From positions 62,001 through 126,000 of the forward strand of contig JALDRK010000003.1 in assembly GCA_031315915.1 (NCBI GenBank): 64,000 nt of DNA. The letters run 5' to 3'. Position 1 is the stretch's first letter. Each line of letters starts with the position of its first letter. The DNA comes from Nitrospirales bacterium (GTDB lineage: Bacteria > Nitrospirota > Nitrospiria > Nitrospirales > UBA8639). A program made the translations under genes and the position numbers. This document shows positions 43,308-52,679 of this stretch, one piece after another. The notes under the pieces are model-generated. The model was not told the origin of the DNA. It worked only from the letters and a program-made list of their open reading frames with translations, and did no database searches.

Positions 43308-44045
43308 TTAGGCAATCGCCCCTGTAGTATTCGTCTTCCTAGAGGCTTCGGTATACGCCAGCTCCACAATTGCATCACGTGTGTCCGTCGATACACGTCC
43401 GAGCAAATATGTGAGATATGCAGCTAGCCGTTGACGTCTGCCTCGCCAGTAGCCCCAACATCCAATTAGGGAAAAGACCACAGTGCCGATCCCCATCTGT
43501 TCCCAAATTCCTATCTCTCCTAAGTAGAGGGCAAGTTCGTCAGAGGGCAACATAAGTAAATCGAGCAGTGAAGCAGCCACTCGCGCAAATACACTAATTA
43601 GGAATATTGTGACGATCCCTTTGGATACCCCTCGCCGTCCTACCCATCTTCCTGTTAGAAACACTGCAGGAAACACGATAATAAAAGCAAAGACCCCGAT
43701 AAAGTTCATAATATCTTTCATCCCTACCCCAGCCAGACTCGCGATGATGCCCCCAAGGCCGGACGACAGCTGCATGGCCGCGAAGAGGATCAGCGTGCCA
43801 TAAAGAATCAATCTTGGTGGCGAAAATCCAAAGCCTTCGAAAGACAGGACTGTGTGATTGGTCCGGTGATGGGACAGCTTCAACTCCTCCTTTTCGAGAG
43901 ACTCCCTGATGTAGGGAATGCCACCGACTATAGCTGCAGCAATCGAACCGGCGACTGAATTATCAAGGCCAGCTATCGACAACGAAAAAAAGACAATAAT
44001 GATACCAACGAGAGTAATGACGATCGCTACAAGAAGGGTTTTCAT
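43308..44045 (-). CDS. membrane protein of unknown function
   Basis: 245 residues with about six hydrophobic segments: MKTLLVAIVITLVGIIIVFF at the N-terminus, then segments near 30-45, 78-110, 113-135, 145-165 and 185-205, and a basic/polar C-terminal tail. No motif recognised. It lies just outside the island, 171 bp from attR. A GGAGGATACC-like ribosome site precedes the ATG at 44045. Confidence 0.6.
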   Translation of the reverse strand: MKTLLVAIVITLVGIIIVFFSLSIAGLDNSVAGSIAAAIVGGIPYIRESLEKEELKLSHHRTNHTVLSFEGFGFSPPRLILYGTLILFAAMQLSSGLGGIIASLAGVGMKDIMNFIGVFAFIIVFPAVFLTGRWVGRRGVSKGIVTIFLISVFARVAASLLDLLMLPSDELALYLGEIGIWEQMGIGTVVFSLIGCWGYWRGRRQRLAAYLTYLLGRVSTDTRDAIVELAYTEASRKTNTTGAIA

Positions 44046-44150
44046 AGGTATCCTCCTTACTTGCCTAGCAAAATATTGTTTCTTCCGACTTGTTTTAATC
44101 CTTTCGTGTACGAAGTCTGGTTCCCCCGTATTTCAAGATTTCCCTTTCGG

Positions 44151-44966
44151 TTAGGAGGCTCCGGCTGTCAGGAGCTTCGGTTCCGAGCGGTCACGAATAA
44201 ATCCCGAATAGGAGGGATGGGCGTCGGTGGTCCATACGTTCAACGAGAGTTCGATCGGAAATTCCTCTCCGTTTTTCCTGAGGCCGTGCAGGGTGACCGT
44301 TTTGCCGATGACTTTCGTTTCTTTCGTTTGAGAGACACGCTTCAGGCCTTGGACATGCGCATCCCGATAGCGATTTGGCATGAGAAGAGTCAGTGGCCGC
44401 CCAAATACTTCCGCTTCCGAATATCCAAACATGGATTGGGCCGCTCGATTCCAACCGGTGATTCGTCCTTGGGCATCGGCCAGAACAATGGCATCGTTGG
44501 CGGTTTGAAAGATCGCCTGAAATCGTAATTCACTGTCAACCAACGCCCGCTGGGTACGCTTCATTTGAAGAGCGAGTCCATGTGCTTTAACCGCGAGCCG
44601 CACATTCGTCTTGATTTGTCCGCGATCGATCGGCTTTTTGAGATAGGCAAATGCGCCTTGTTGGTCGAGGGGGCCGACCACTTGGTCCAAGGTCGGCAGG
44701 CCGGATAAAATGATGATCGGCAGTCCTGGAAACGATTGGGTCAGGTTGGCAAGCATCAAGAGGCCATCGGTGTCCGGTAAGCAAATATCAAGAAGTACCG
44801 TGTCAATGGATTCCGTTTTGAGGCACTCCCAGCCCATATGGCCGGTTGTGGCCACACGCACGTGGTATCCTTCCCCTAGAAGAAGATCCTGGAGGGCCAA
44901 CACAATATCCGGATCGTCATCAACTATGAGAATGCGGGCGGGTGAATGTGAAGAGTCGGGAATCAT
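44151..44966 (-). CDS. response regulator receiver-PAS protein
   Basis: 271 residues. The receiver opens RILIVDDDPDIVLALQDLL, with Asp in VLLDICLPDTDG and Lys in YLKKPID; the PAS domain follows (AIVLADAQGRITGWNRAAQ, MFGYSEAEVFGRPLTLLMP, FPIELSLNVW). Same architecture and similar sequence as the protein at 20539-21453, so the two are paralogues. No output domain. A palindrome site lies about 239 bp upstream. Confidence 0.87.
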   Translation of the reverse strand: MIPDSSHSPARILIVDDDPDIVLALQDLLLGEGYHVRVATTGHMGWECLKTESIDTVLLDICLPDTDGLLMLANLTQSFPGLPIIILSGLPTLDQVVGPLDQQGAFAYLKKPIDRGQIKTNVRLAVKAHGLALQMKRTQRALVDSELRFQAIFQTANDAIVLADAQGRITGWNRAAQSMFGYSEAEVFGRPLTLLMPNRYRDAHVQGLKRVSQTKETKVIGKTVTLHGLRKNGEEFPIELSLNVWTTDAHPSYSGFIRDRSEPKLLTAGAS

Positions 44967-46023
44967 CGGTGCACCCTCTCGTTACATAGGAAAATTGATC
45001 TGAATTACAAAAGTAACATCATGCAGTTTCCTGTTTGTAGGGGAAGGCGATATTAAGAGTTTCCAGCAAATTTCAAACCAGGGGGAGGGTGATGACAAGC
45101 TTTCGTGCAATTGCCTTCGAGTAAAGGCTTGAAGTATTGGAAGAAATCCCCTATCGCTACGGGTTTTTCTCAATGGTGAAAAAGAGCTTCATCCGAAAGC
45201 CCCAGTATCTGATGAGATACAGTTCATCCACATTTAGATACAGGGGAAAAGGCTTGGAGCTTGGTCCGTCTGTGTCTGATCAAGGTTATAACGCGATACG
45301 TTTCTTTATTTGGCTTTTGGTAGATAGCCAAAAATAGAACATGGGATGTTCAGGGCAGGACCGGTGGCCTGAAATCGTACTGCTGCCGAATCCTTCCTAG
45401 CTCCTTCCGCCTTACCATTGCAGGGCTGAGTCTTTCAGTTTGATGGCCATCTCTTCTGAGAAAGTTCGCCCGAATGTTTTCATGAGCAGCCAATAATCTT
45501 GTCCAGGAAACTTTTTACTTAATTGGGATAACCGGAGCATGCCATCAAAATCCTGTCCTAAGAATTTATCAGAATCCTCTAAATTCGATTTAATTTATGA
45601 ATCGGGAACCAGTGTAAAGGCTGTATCCGATCGTTATGAAGAGGGTATTGAGGTGATCGCAGTTCATAATACGGGCACGAGGGTTGCTAGCCATTAGCTC
45701 TTGGGTTAACGCTTTATCGACTTGTTTTTTAATGTCATTGTGGAACCATAGAGATGTCTGACGGGGTTTTTTCTTGGACCGTTTTTTATCTTTAACGGTT
45801 CCTCTGATAAATGTTTAACTGGCGCGTGACCTCTATGGTCAGCATTGGTATGATGAACGCTTGAACAGGGTCTTTCTCCAAGGCACGGACTACAGAAAAC
45901 ACCATGGGGATGTCGGGGTGTCTTGGATTGTTGTGAGGTATTGACGCTGTTCTTGCGACGGATCGGTCTGCAGTGGAACGTTCATCAATTCCGTCCTGAG
46001 CCGGTTCGGAGAGAGGGATATTC
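44967..46023. other. 1-kb region without an intact gene
   Basis: It contains one palindrome site (45205-45241) and a minus-strand fragment at 45412-45592 encoding LEDSDKFLGQDFDGMLRLSQ and SEEMAIKLKDSALQW with no start codon at its head, which looks like the 3' end of a lost gene. Nothing else is recognised. Confidence 0.4.
45205..45241. promoter_or_regulatory. GTATC-N6-GATAC palindrome with a second half-site, site 4
   Basis: GTATC-TGATGA-GATAC (45205-45220) is exact; a second GATAC (45237-45241) follows 21 bp after the first, but its left half (ATCCA) has decayed. It lies about 239 bp upstream of the receiver-PAS gene at 44151-44966. Confidence 0.5.
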
Positions 46024-48036
46024 ATGACAACCATGGGGGGGGGAAGTATGAGCAGGGAGCATGATTGGTCCCGAATCCTGATTGTGGAAGACGATCCAGG
46101 ACAACTCGAAACACTTCTGAAGTTGGTGCAAGAGGAAGGGTATGTGGCGGTGGGATGTGCCACCGCGAGTGAGGCCCGCACCCATGCAGAACGAGAGCCA
46201 TTCGGAGTCGCTGTCTTAGATCTTCAATTGTCTGACGACACTGGTTCCCAACTTTTAGAATTTCTCAAACACAACAATCCCAATATCCGGGTGATTATCA
46301 ATACCGCCTATGCCACATTGGACTCCGCCAAGGAGGCCGTCAATTCCGGAGCATTCGGCTATCTGGAAAAGGATAGTTCCCCGATCCAGTTGTTGGATCA
46401 GATTCGCCGGGCCATGCAGCATCGATGGACCCAATATACTCAAGATCTTGAGGAAGCGATTGGTGAACGGACCGCCGAACTTCGGGAACGTGAAGAGCAA
46501 TTTCGTCAATTGGTTGAGCATATCCAGGAAGTGTTTTGGATGGTGTCTCCCGACGAATCGCACTTGTTCTATGTCAGCCCCGTCTATGAGGCAATCTGGG
46601 GACGGACCTGTGACAGTCTTCGTCAGGACCCCACCAGTCTGTGGCAGGTTCTTCATCCTCAGGACCAAGAACGCATACAGGCGGCCAGAAGCGTTATGTC
46701 CCGGGAGGAGGTCCAGGAGGAATTCCGTATTGTTCTTCAGGATGGTTCCATGCGCTGGATCAGAGCCCGCACATTTCCCATTCGAAATGAACAAGGCCAG
46801 GTGATCCGGATTGCCGGGGTCGCGGAGGACATGACTCAACACAAGCGGGTGGAGGAGGCACTCACGAAAAGTGAACGGCATTTTCGCCAGTCCAGCCGGA
46901 TGGAAGCCATTGGAACCCTCGCGGGAGGGATTGCACACGATTTCAACAATATTCTCACGGCCATTTTGGGATATACCGAATTGGCCTTGGCCACCGTCCC
47001 GAAAAATAGCCGGACCCAGCGCAATCTTCAAGAGGTCTTAACGGCAGGTCATCGGGCCAAGCATTTGGTTCAACAAATCCTGACATTCAGTCGGCAGGCC
47101 GGTCCGGGAAAGCGTTCCATCCCTCTTCATACGATTCTTCGGGAAGCCTTGAAATTATTGCGGGCCACCATTCCCTCCACGATCACCATTCAGCATTCCA
47201 TTAAGACCGAAGCGAATATTGTGGCGGATCCCACTCAAATCCACCAGATTTTCATCAATCTGTGCACCAATGCCGAATATGCGATGCGTGAGAAGGGCGG
47301 CGTTTTGCATTTGACCCTGGAAGATGCCACGGTCACAGATCAGATGGCGCATATGTTGTCCGGGTTGGCTGCTGGCGAATATGTCCGCTTGACGGTGCGG
47401 GATACGGGGATCGGGATGACACCGGAGGTGCTGGAACGCATGTTCGATCCGTTTTTTACCACCAAACCCATTGGGGAAGGATCAGGAATGGGGTTGGCGG
47501 TCGTTCATGGGCTGGTAACGTCTCATGGAGGAGCCATTTGGGTGGAGAGCGGGATCGGCAAAGGGACCAAAATCGAGGTGTATCTTCCCAGAGCGCAAAA
47601 TCCAGTGTGGGAATACGTTCCCGACCAAAGTCCGATTCCCGTGGGCCGGGAGACAATCCTGTTTGTGGATGACGAGGAAACGATTGTCAGGTTGGGGCAG
47701 GAGCTGCTGACTTCCTTAGGCTATTCCGTGGAAGTTGAAACGTATTCTCCGCAAGCCTTGGCCACCTTTATGCAGGATCCGCACCGATTTGATTTGGTGA
47801 TTACCGATCAGACTATGCCATCGATGACGGGGGAAATGCTCTCGCGCGAACTGCTCAGGATTCGTCCGGACCTGCCAATCATCTTATGTACCGGGTTCAG
47901 TCACATTATGTCCGCGGAAAAAGCTAAAGCGTTAGGTATTCAAGCCTATTTGATGAAGCCATTGGCCATCCGGGACTTGGCCCCCATTGTTCGACATGTG
48001 TTGGATAAAGCCGCATCACCGTTAGCGGAAACTTAA
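46024..48036 (+). CDS. soluble hybrid sensor histidine kinase (receiver-PAS-kinase-receiver)
   Basis: 670 residues without membrane segments; the start may be 46024 or the ATG at 46048, which has GGGGGAAG upstream. Domains: receiver (ILIVEDDPGQLETLL, Asp in VLDLQLSDDTG), coiled-coil linker, PAS/PAC (EVFWMVSPDESHLFYVSP, GSMRWIRARTFPI), HisKA with GGIAHDFNNILTAILGY, HATPase (NLCTNAEYAM, DTGIGMTPE, GMGLAVVHG), and a second receiver (TILFVDDEETIV, Asp in VITDQTMP). The HisKA type is that of NtrB-like kinases. It is followed by a CheY-like gene, a likely phosphorelay partner. Confidence 0.92.
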   Translation: MTTMGGGSMSREHDWSRILIVEDDPGQLETLLKLVQEEGYVAVGCATASEARTHAEREPFGVAVLDLQLSDDTGSQLLEFLKHNNPNIRVIINTAYATLDSAKEAVNSGAFGYLEKDSSPIQLLDQIRRAMQHRWTQYTQDLEEAIGERTAELREREEQFRQLVEHIQEVFWMVSPDESHLFYVSPVYEAIWGRTCDSLRQDPTSLWQVLHPQDQERIQAARSVMSREEVQEEFRIVLQDGSMRWIRARTFPIRNEQGQVIRIAGVAEDMTQHKRVEEALTKSERHFRQSSRMEAIGTLAGGIAHDFNNILTAILGYTELALATVPKNSRTQRNLQEVLTAGHRAKHLVQQILTFSRQAGPGKRSIPLHTILREALKLLRATIPSTITIQHSIKTEANIVADPTQIHQIFINLCTNAEYAMREKGGVLHLTLEDATVTDQMAHMLSGLAAGEYVRLTVRDTGIGMTPEVLERMFDPFFTTKPIGEGSGMGLAVVHGLVTSHGGAIWVESGIGKGTKIEVYLPRAQNPVWEYVPDQSPIPVGRETILFVDDEETIVRLGQELLTSLGYSVEVETYSPQALATFMQDPHRFDLVITDQTMPSMTGEMLSRELLRIRPDLPIILCTGFSHIMSAEKAKALGIQAYLMKPLAIRDLAPIVRHVLDKAASPLAET

Positions 48037-48258
48037 TGAGAACAGCAGGAAAGAGGTTGTTATGCACGAGTGAGAAAAACGAGTGGATGTGTCAGATGAA
48101 TTGTCACCGATAGATATTCCCTGCAGTGTCATGGGATACGGAGGGGGAAAATCTATGTTGGGTAGGATGCCAAAGTGGATCGTCCGGTTCGGACGTCGGA
48201 TCTCCTAACGGAGGCTCCGATCATGCCTGCGAATCGGGGCGCAGAAGGAGTTTATACG

Positions 48259-48624
48259 ATGGCGACTATTCTCATCATTGATGATGATCCGCAGGTGTGT
48301 GATTTGTTAAAACAGGTATTGGAAGATGAAGGATATGCAGTGGTGACTGCGGCCAATGGGCAAGAGGGGCTTACACGCTATCGCGCTCATCCGGCTGATT
48401 TGATCGTGCTCGACATTCTCATGCCGGAAAAGGAAGGTTTGGAGACCATCCTGGACTTGCGCCGGGAATTTCCGCAGGTCAATATTATTGCCATGTCGGG
48501 TGGAAATGAACGGGCCAAGTTGAATCTCCTGGATTTGGCGCGTCGGCTGGGGGCTCGACATACCCTGCATAAACCCTTTCAATTGCAGGATTTCACGGCC
48601 ATGGTTCAGCGGGCGCTTGGTTAA
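48259..48624 (+). CDS. single-domain response regulator (CheY-like)
   Basis: 121 residues. I choose the ATG at 48259 since AAGGAG precedes it and MATILIIDDDPQVCDLL is the expected beginning; the frame is open to 48175. Asp in IVLDILMPEKEG, Ser in AMSGG and Lys in TLHKPFQLQDF are the conserved receiver residues. No output domain, so it should act by protein contact or as a phosphate shuttle for the hybrid kinase upstream. Confidence 0.87.
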   Translation: MATILIIDDDPQVCDLLKQVLEDEGYAVVTAANGQEGLTRYRAHPADLIVLDILMPEKEGLETILDLRREFPQVNIIAMSGGNERAKLNLLDLARRLGARHTLHKPFQLQDFTAMVQRALG

Positions 48625-48659
48625 TTTTTTGAGCGTTGTTCATACTGTTTGGTCAAATC

Positions 48660-49235
48660 ATGTTGTATTTTCGCACCAAACCAGATCCGGTATTTATGGT
48701 GTTGGTAGACTGGGCTCTGCAATGTGAATTGCGGAATTTCCGTCGGATTTCAACCGACAATGATCTGGATGCTTGGTTCGTGGAATACCCGAGGCTGGAA
48801 CCGATTTTTACCCCCTATAGTGCGATGGTGGCGTTGGAGGATCTCCTGAGAGCGCATGCTCAAGCCACGGTCTATCGTCCTACCGACTTTCATTGGTTGA
48901 CAATCTATGAATGTTTGAAAAATTATTGTCTTTGGCATAACGACCGCCTATTGGAGACCGGTGAACCGTTTCTCTTGCTTCAAGGCTATCGGTTCGGATT
49001 CCTGGAATTTGAAAATATCCTCGAACGATATTTTTGGGACCAGGATTTTCTGACCTTGCCCCCAACTCACGAGGTGGGGCCGCACTGCGAGTGTTGGTCC
49101 TCCGAAACCACATCGACAGAGGATCTATCTCTGGGGCTTCGTCCGCATCCTTCCCATTTACGGTTTACGGTTGTGCAGGAGACGGCATGGTATGTTCCGG
49201 AACCTCAAGAATGCGGCCAATGGCGTCTCCCGTGA
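48660..49235 (+). CDS. hypothetical protein
   Basis: 191 residues from the ATG at 48660 (a TTG at 48636 is the alternative). Mostly soluble, rich in aromatic and acidic residues (FRTKPDPVFMVLVDWALQC, DFHWLTIYECLKNYC, FGFLEFENILERYFWDQDF), with a Cys/His-containing stretch HEVGPHCECW. No family recognised. It starts 35 bp after the CheY-like gene on the same strand and may be part of that operon. Confidence 0.55.
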   Translation: MLYFRTKPDPVFMVLVDWALQCELRNFRRISTDNDLDAWFVEYPRLEPIFTPYSAMVALEDLLRAHAQATVYRPTDFHWLTIYECLKNYCLWHNDRLLETGEPFLLLQGYRFGFLEFENILERYFWDQDFLTLPPTHEVGPHCECWSSETTSTEDLSLGLRPHPSHLRFTVVQETAWYVPEPQECGQWRLP

Positions 49236-49274
49236 GTCCCCAGCCCCTCACGGGTCGGGCAGGAGACGGAAGAA

Positions 49275-49907
49275 ATGACAAATACTATGGAAAAACCGGC
49301 AATCACTCAATTTCCTATTCATGACCTGTTGAAAACACGATGGAGTCCCCGAGCCTTTTCTTCTCAACCGATTGAGCCGGAAAACATCCAATCATTGTTT
49401 GAAGCGGCTCGCTGGGCCTCTTCCTGTTTTAATGAACAACCCTGGCATTTTCTCTTGGCAACAATTGATACTCCGGCGGCCCATCGGCAAATGGTAAGTT
49501 GCTTGGTGGAAGGAAACCAGGCATGGGCCAAGCACGCTCCCTTGTTAGTCCTGACCGTGGCCAAAATAGCGTTTGCCCATAATGGAAAGCCCAATAGGCA
49601 CGCGTTTCATGACATCGGTCTTGCGGTCGGCAATCTCGTTGTGCAAGCCACTGCGCAGGGCTTGGTTGTGCATCAAATGGCTGGAATTCTGCCCGATCGC
49701 ATTAAATCCATCTATGCCGTTCCCGAGGGGTTTGAGCCGTTGACCGGCCTAGCCATCGGGTACTCCGGAGATCCCAACAGTCTTCCCGAACCCCTTCGAA
49801 CCAGAGAACTGGCTCCTCGCGAGAGAAACCCCCTACCCGATTTTGTTTTTTCTGACACATGGGGACAACCTTCACGGTTGTTCGGCTCTGATGGCGACTC
49901 GAGATAG
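49275..49907 (+). CDS. nitroreductase family protein
   Basis: 210 residues of the FMN-binding nitroreductase fold. KTRWSPRAFSSQPI (about 20-33) is the FMN-phosphate Arg/Ser motif, EAARWASSCFNEQPWHF (about 43-59) the second, and AFHDIGLAVGNLVVQATAQGL the dimer-interface helix. It reduces nitro or quinone compounds with NAD(P)H; substrate unknown. GGAGACGGAAG precedes the ATG at 49275. Confidence 0.85.
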   Translation: MTNTMEKPAITQFPIHDLLKTRWSPRAFSSQPIEPENIQSLFEAARWASSCFNEQPWHFLLATIDTPAAHRQMVSCLVEGNQAWAKHAPLLVLTVAKIAFAHNGKPNRHAFHDIGLAVGNLVVQATAQGLVVHQMAGILPDRIKSIYAVPEGFEPLTGLAIGYSGDPNSLPEPLRTRELAPRERNPLPDFVFSDTWGQPSRLFGSDGDSR

Positions 49908-50180
49908 ACCCGGTGAATGATTGCCCTAATAGGTTATTTTTAGGTTCCGTCTCATTTCCATTCCAAAACACCAAGAAAATTTGAACCAGGTTGCCCGCAA
50001 GTTTATGAGAAGCGTGGAAAAGAGTTTCCGTGTCTGGTTAAATGGAGTTAAGTGAACAATCATTCAAGGTCTGGTGGTTCTCTCCCGATGGAACACAACA
50101 TGACTTAAGGCAAAGGGTGTTTGACCGATGGTCGACCAGGTTAATCGGAAAATCATACGTTCCACAAAAAATTTAGAAAG

Positions 50181-51095
50181 ATGACTATAATGAATCGATG
50201 GGCAGGATGGTTGGGAATATTGCTGGTGGTGGGCCTTCTCCTCGGCCAGATTCGTCAGGATGCGTTTGTCTGGGCCGACACGCAACCCGTACCGGCTAAA
50301 AACTTTCTCTGGAAGGTAGAGTCCAAGGAGAACACGGTCTATCTCCTTGGTTCGATTCACGTCCTGCAGCAAAAAAACTACCCATTGACTCCCACGATTT
50401 ATAATGCCTTCAATCAATGCGGGACGATCATGTTTGAAGTCGATTTGGGCGGATTATCCTCCCCGATGAATCAACTGCATATGTTGACCAAGGGGCTTTA
50501 TATCAACGGGGACACATTGCAAACCGTCCTCTCGCCGGATCGGTATGAAGCCGCCAAAACCTTGATGGCTGAACGGGGGCATAACATTGAAAATTTCAAC
50601 AGGATGAAACCGTGGATGGCAGCCACGGCCGTGACTGCGCTTGAACTCCAAAAAATGGGTTTTGAAGGAGAATATGGCGTCGATCGGCATATGTTCGAAA
50701 AGGCGCAGGAATCGAAAGTGGACATTGTGGGTCTGGAAACCGTGGAGTTTCAACTGGGGCTGTTTGACAGTCTTCCCGTCAAGGTCCAAGAGTATTTTCT
50801 CCTTCAGTCCTTGGAAGATCTGAAGCATGTCGAGACCCGCGTTCAAGCCATGGTCAAGGCGTGGGAAGAGGGACAAGTCAAAGAGTTAGAGACACTCCTA
50901 GCGGGGATGAAAGAGTATCCGGAACTTTATCAATCCCTTGTGGTGGCCAGGAATCTCAACTGGTTACCCCAAATTGAACAACGTCTTCAGAAAAGAGGTC
51001 CGGTGTTTGTGGTGGTGGGAGCGTTACATTTATTGGGAGAAGAAGGCATCCTGGCCGCCCTTGCCAAAAAGGGCTATCGCGTGGAACAGATGTAA
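50181..51095 (+). CDS. TraB/GumN family protein
   Basis: 304 residues. An N-terminal signal sequence (WLGILLVVGLLLGQIRQDAFVWA) is followed by FLWKVESKENTVYLLGSIHVL with the GS[IV]H motif and ends with FVVVGALHLLGEEGILAALAKKGY, the GxxH pair of the family. Related TIKI proteins are metalloproteases; bacterial members are mostly uncharacterised. Predicted periplasmic. Isolated gene. Confidence 0.88.
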   Translation: MTIMNRWAGWLGILLVVGLLLGQIRQDAFVWADTQPVPAKNFLWKVESKENTVYLLGSIHVLQQKNYPLTPTIYNAFNQCGTIMFEVDLGGLSSPMNQLHMLTKGLYINGDTLQTVLSPDRYEAAKTLMAERGHNIENFNRMKPWMAATAVTALELQKMGFEGEYGVDRHMFEKAQESKVDIVGLETVEFQLGLFDSLPVKVQEYFLLQSLEDLKHVETRVQAMVKAWEEGQVKELETLLAGMKEYPELYQSLVVARNLNWLPQIEQRLQKRGPVFVVVGALHLLGEEGILAALAKKGYRVEQM

Positions 51096-51148
51096 TCTGT
51101 GGAGTAGGAGGTCGCTCTCTGGTGAAATTTTTTTGACGCTGAGTCGTC

Positions 51149-51190
51149 GCCCGGCCCCTGGGAAATCATAAACGACTCCAGGAGCCGGGC
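51149..51190. terminator. hairpin between convergent genes, possible bidirectional terminator
   Basis: GCCCGGC (51149-51155) pairs with GCCGGGC (51184-51190); after one mismatch a further CCTGG/CCAGG pairing extends the stem. A/T runs lie outside both sides (51127-51134, 51193-51200), though not as ideal U-tracts. It sits between the TraB/GumN gene and the oppositely oriented DsrE gene. Confidence 0.5.
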
Positions 51191-51210
51191 CATGAAAAAA
51201 ATGGGGAAAA

Positions 51211-51681
51211 TCAGGGTTTAATATACAAGTATCCCTGTTTTTGAAGATCGGCAATCCGTTTGACGGCCACCGGATGTTCCGTGGGTTTGAACCCACCCAC
51301 CAACTTTTCCAAAGGTGTTCCAAAGAGTTTCATCGACACCTGACACATTTCGGCCCGTGCCCCTTTATCCACAACCACCTTCAACTTATCTTTGAGATCG
51401 GGATCGACCGTTTCGGCCTCAAATAATTTCAGGGCCGGACCATGAACGACCAAAACGATATCAATCTTGTCCGGTCCTCCTTCCGCTTCAATATGCTTGT
51501 TGATCAAGGCCAAAGCGTATTTCGCGACGTTCGGATCCTTGCTGTCTACGTGGTATACCACCTTGGTCTTGTCGATATTGGCCAATACCATGGCGGGGAA
51601 AGCGAGCCACAGCAGGCCTGGACCTAATAACCCCAACATCAAGGCTCCCCATTGAATCTGTTTTTTGAGCCGAATAATCAT
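51211..51681 (-). CDS. secreted DsrE-family protein
   Basis: 156 residues. A signal peptide (ALMLGLLGPGLLWLAFPAMVLA) precedes a DsrE/DsrF-like domain: KVVYHVDSKDPNVAKYALALINKHI, IDIVLVVHGPALKLF, and the conserved Cys in GARAEMCQVSMKLF. DsrE proteins bind or transfer sulfur; secreted single-domain members are common but little studied. Isolated on the minus strand. Confidence 0.82.
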   Translation of the reverse strand: MIIRLKKQIQWGALMLGLLGPGLLWLAFPAMVLANIDKTKVVYHVDSKDPNVAKYALALINKHIEAEGGPDKIDIVLVVHGPALKLFEAETVDPDLKDKLKVVVDKGARAEMCQVSMKLFGTPLEKLVGGFKPTEHPVAVKRIADLQKQGYLYIKP

Positions 51682-51864
51682 TGATGCCCCCTTGATTAAT
51701 GGTTGACTCGTCGAAAACCCTCACCTTCACGAGGTAGATAGATTATACTCCCGGAAACGACGGATGAGTAGGAAGCCATTTGAGCAGAGGAAAAAAGACC
51801 TGAGATTCGTTGAATAGCATGGCGAAAACCTCGACCATTCAGGGTTGAGAAGAAAGGAGGATTG

Positions 51865-52461
51865 ATGATTACTGCGATAGGAGATGTGTTGCGACGATGT
51901 TATGAGCGAGGGTGGATTACCAGCCGTGATGGGAATTGTAGTCTGAGGCGAGCGCGGAGTATCTATCTGTATGTCACGCCGTCCGGGTGGCGGAAAACGA
52001 TTATCCATCCCGAGCATATGGTCAAAATTAAATTTGTGAACGGCCAATTGCAAGTGCCGCCCGGAGCCAGGCCGTCCGGTGAGTTGCACATGCATTATCT
52101 GTTGACTCGAGGGATGAACCGGACGCGTGCCGTGGTTCACGTGCATCCTACCCATGTTGTTGCAGCCATTTATCGCGGATTCGATATCCAAAAAATTTGC
52201 AAGGACTTTCCGGAAATATACCGCTATACCCGCATTGGTCCGACGGTCCCTGCCCTTCCGGCCATTAGTCAGGAGTTGGGAGATGCCACTGCCCATGCCT
52301 TAGGCGTCACGCCGGACAATCCGGCTGGGGACTTCGATATTGTTGGTCAGGCCAATCACGGCGTGTGTTCCATAGCATCGGATCCTTGGTCGGCCTATGA
52401 ACACATTGAACGGTTGGATCATATATGCGAAATCGTTCTCAACAGCGGCGTGTCTCCCTAA
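51865..52461 (+). CDS. class II aldolase/adducin family protein
   Basis: 198 residues; the ATG at 51865 follows AAAGGAGG. SRDGNCSLR (20-28) is the phosphate-binding loop with Asn-Cys-Ser, PSGEL has the catalytic-type Glu (SGELHMH), AVVHVHPTHVVAA gives two zinc His, and QANHGVCSI the third His. So metal-dependent aldolase or epimerase activity is likely, for example on a sugar phosphate; substrate unclear. All metal ligands are intact. Confidence 0.84.
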   Translation: MITAIGDVLRRCYERGWITSRDGNCSLRRARSIYLYVTPSGWRKTIIHPEHMVKIKFVNGQLQVPPGARPSGELHMHYLLTRGMNRTRAVVHVHPTHVVAAIYRGFDIQKICKDFPEIYRYTRIGPTVPALPAISQELGDATAHALGVTPDNPAGDFDIVGQANHGVCSIASDPWSAYEHIERLDHICEIVLNSGVSP

Positions 52462-52679
52462 CGCTACTGGAAGGGCGACATGCTCAGTGAATACCCTCAT
52501 CGAAAATGGTTGTGCAGGGATGAAAGAAATATTTCTCTCAAAATTCATGGACAGGATATGTGTTGGTGGAAGGATTATGGCTTGCTGGAAACAACAAAAA
52601 GTTTTATGATTTTTCCCTTTGGAATTAGGACATTTGTCGGTTGGCTGAAGCCGCTAGTTTATTTTTGAAAGGATGATAC

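Noticed and set aside
52480-52668. Small frame upstream of the histone-like gene
   Set aside because: No ribosome site or similarity visible; likely leader sequence of the next gene.
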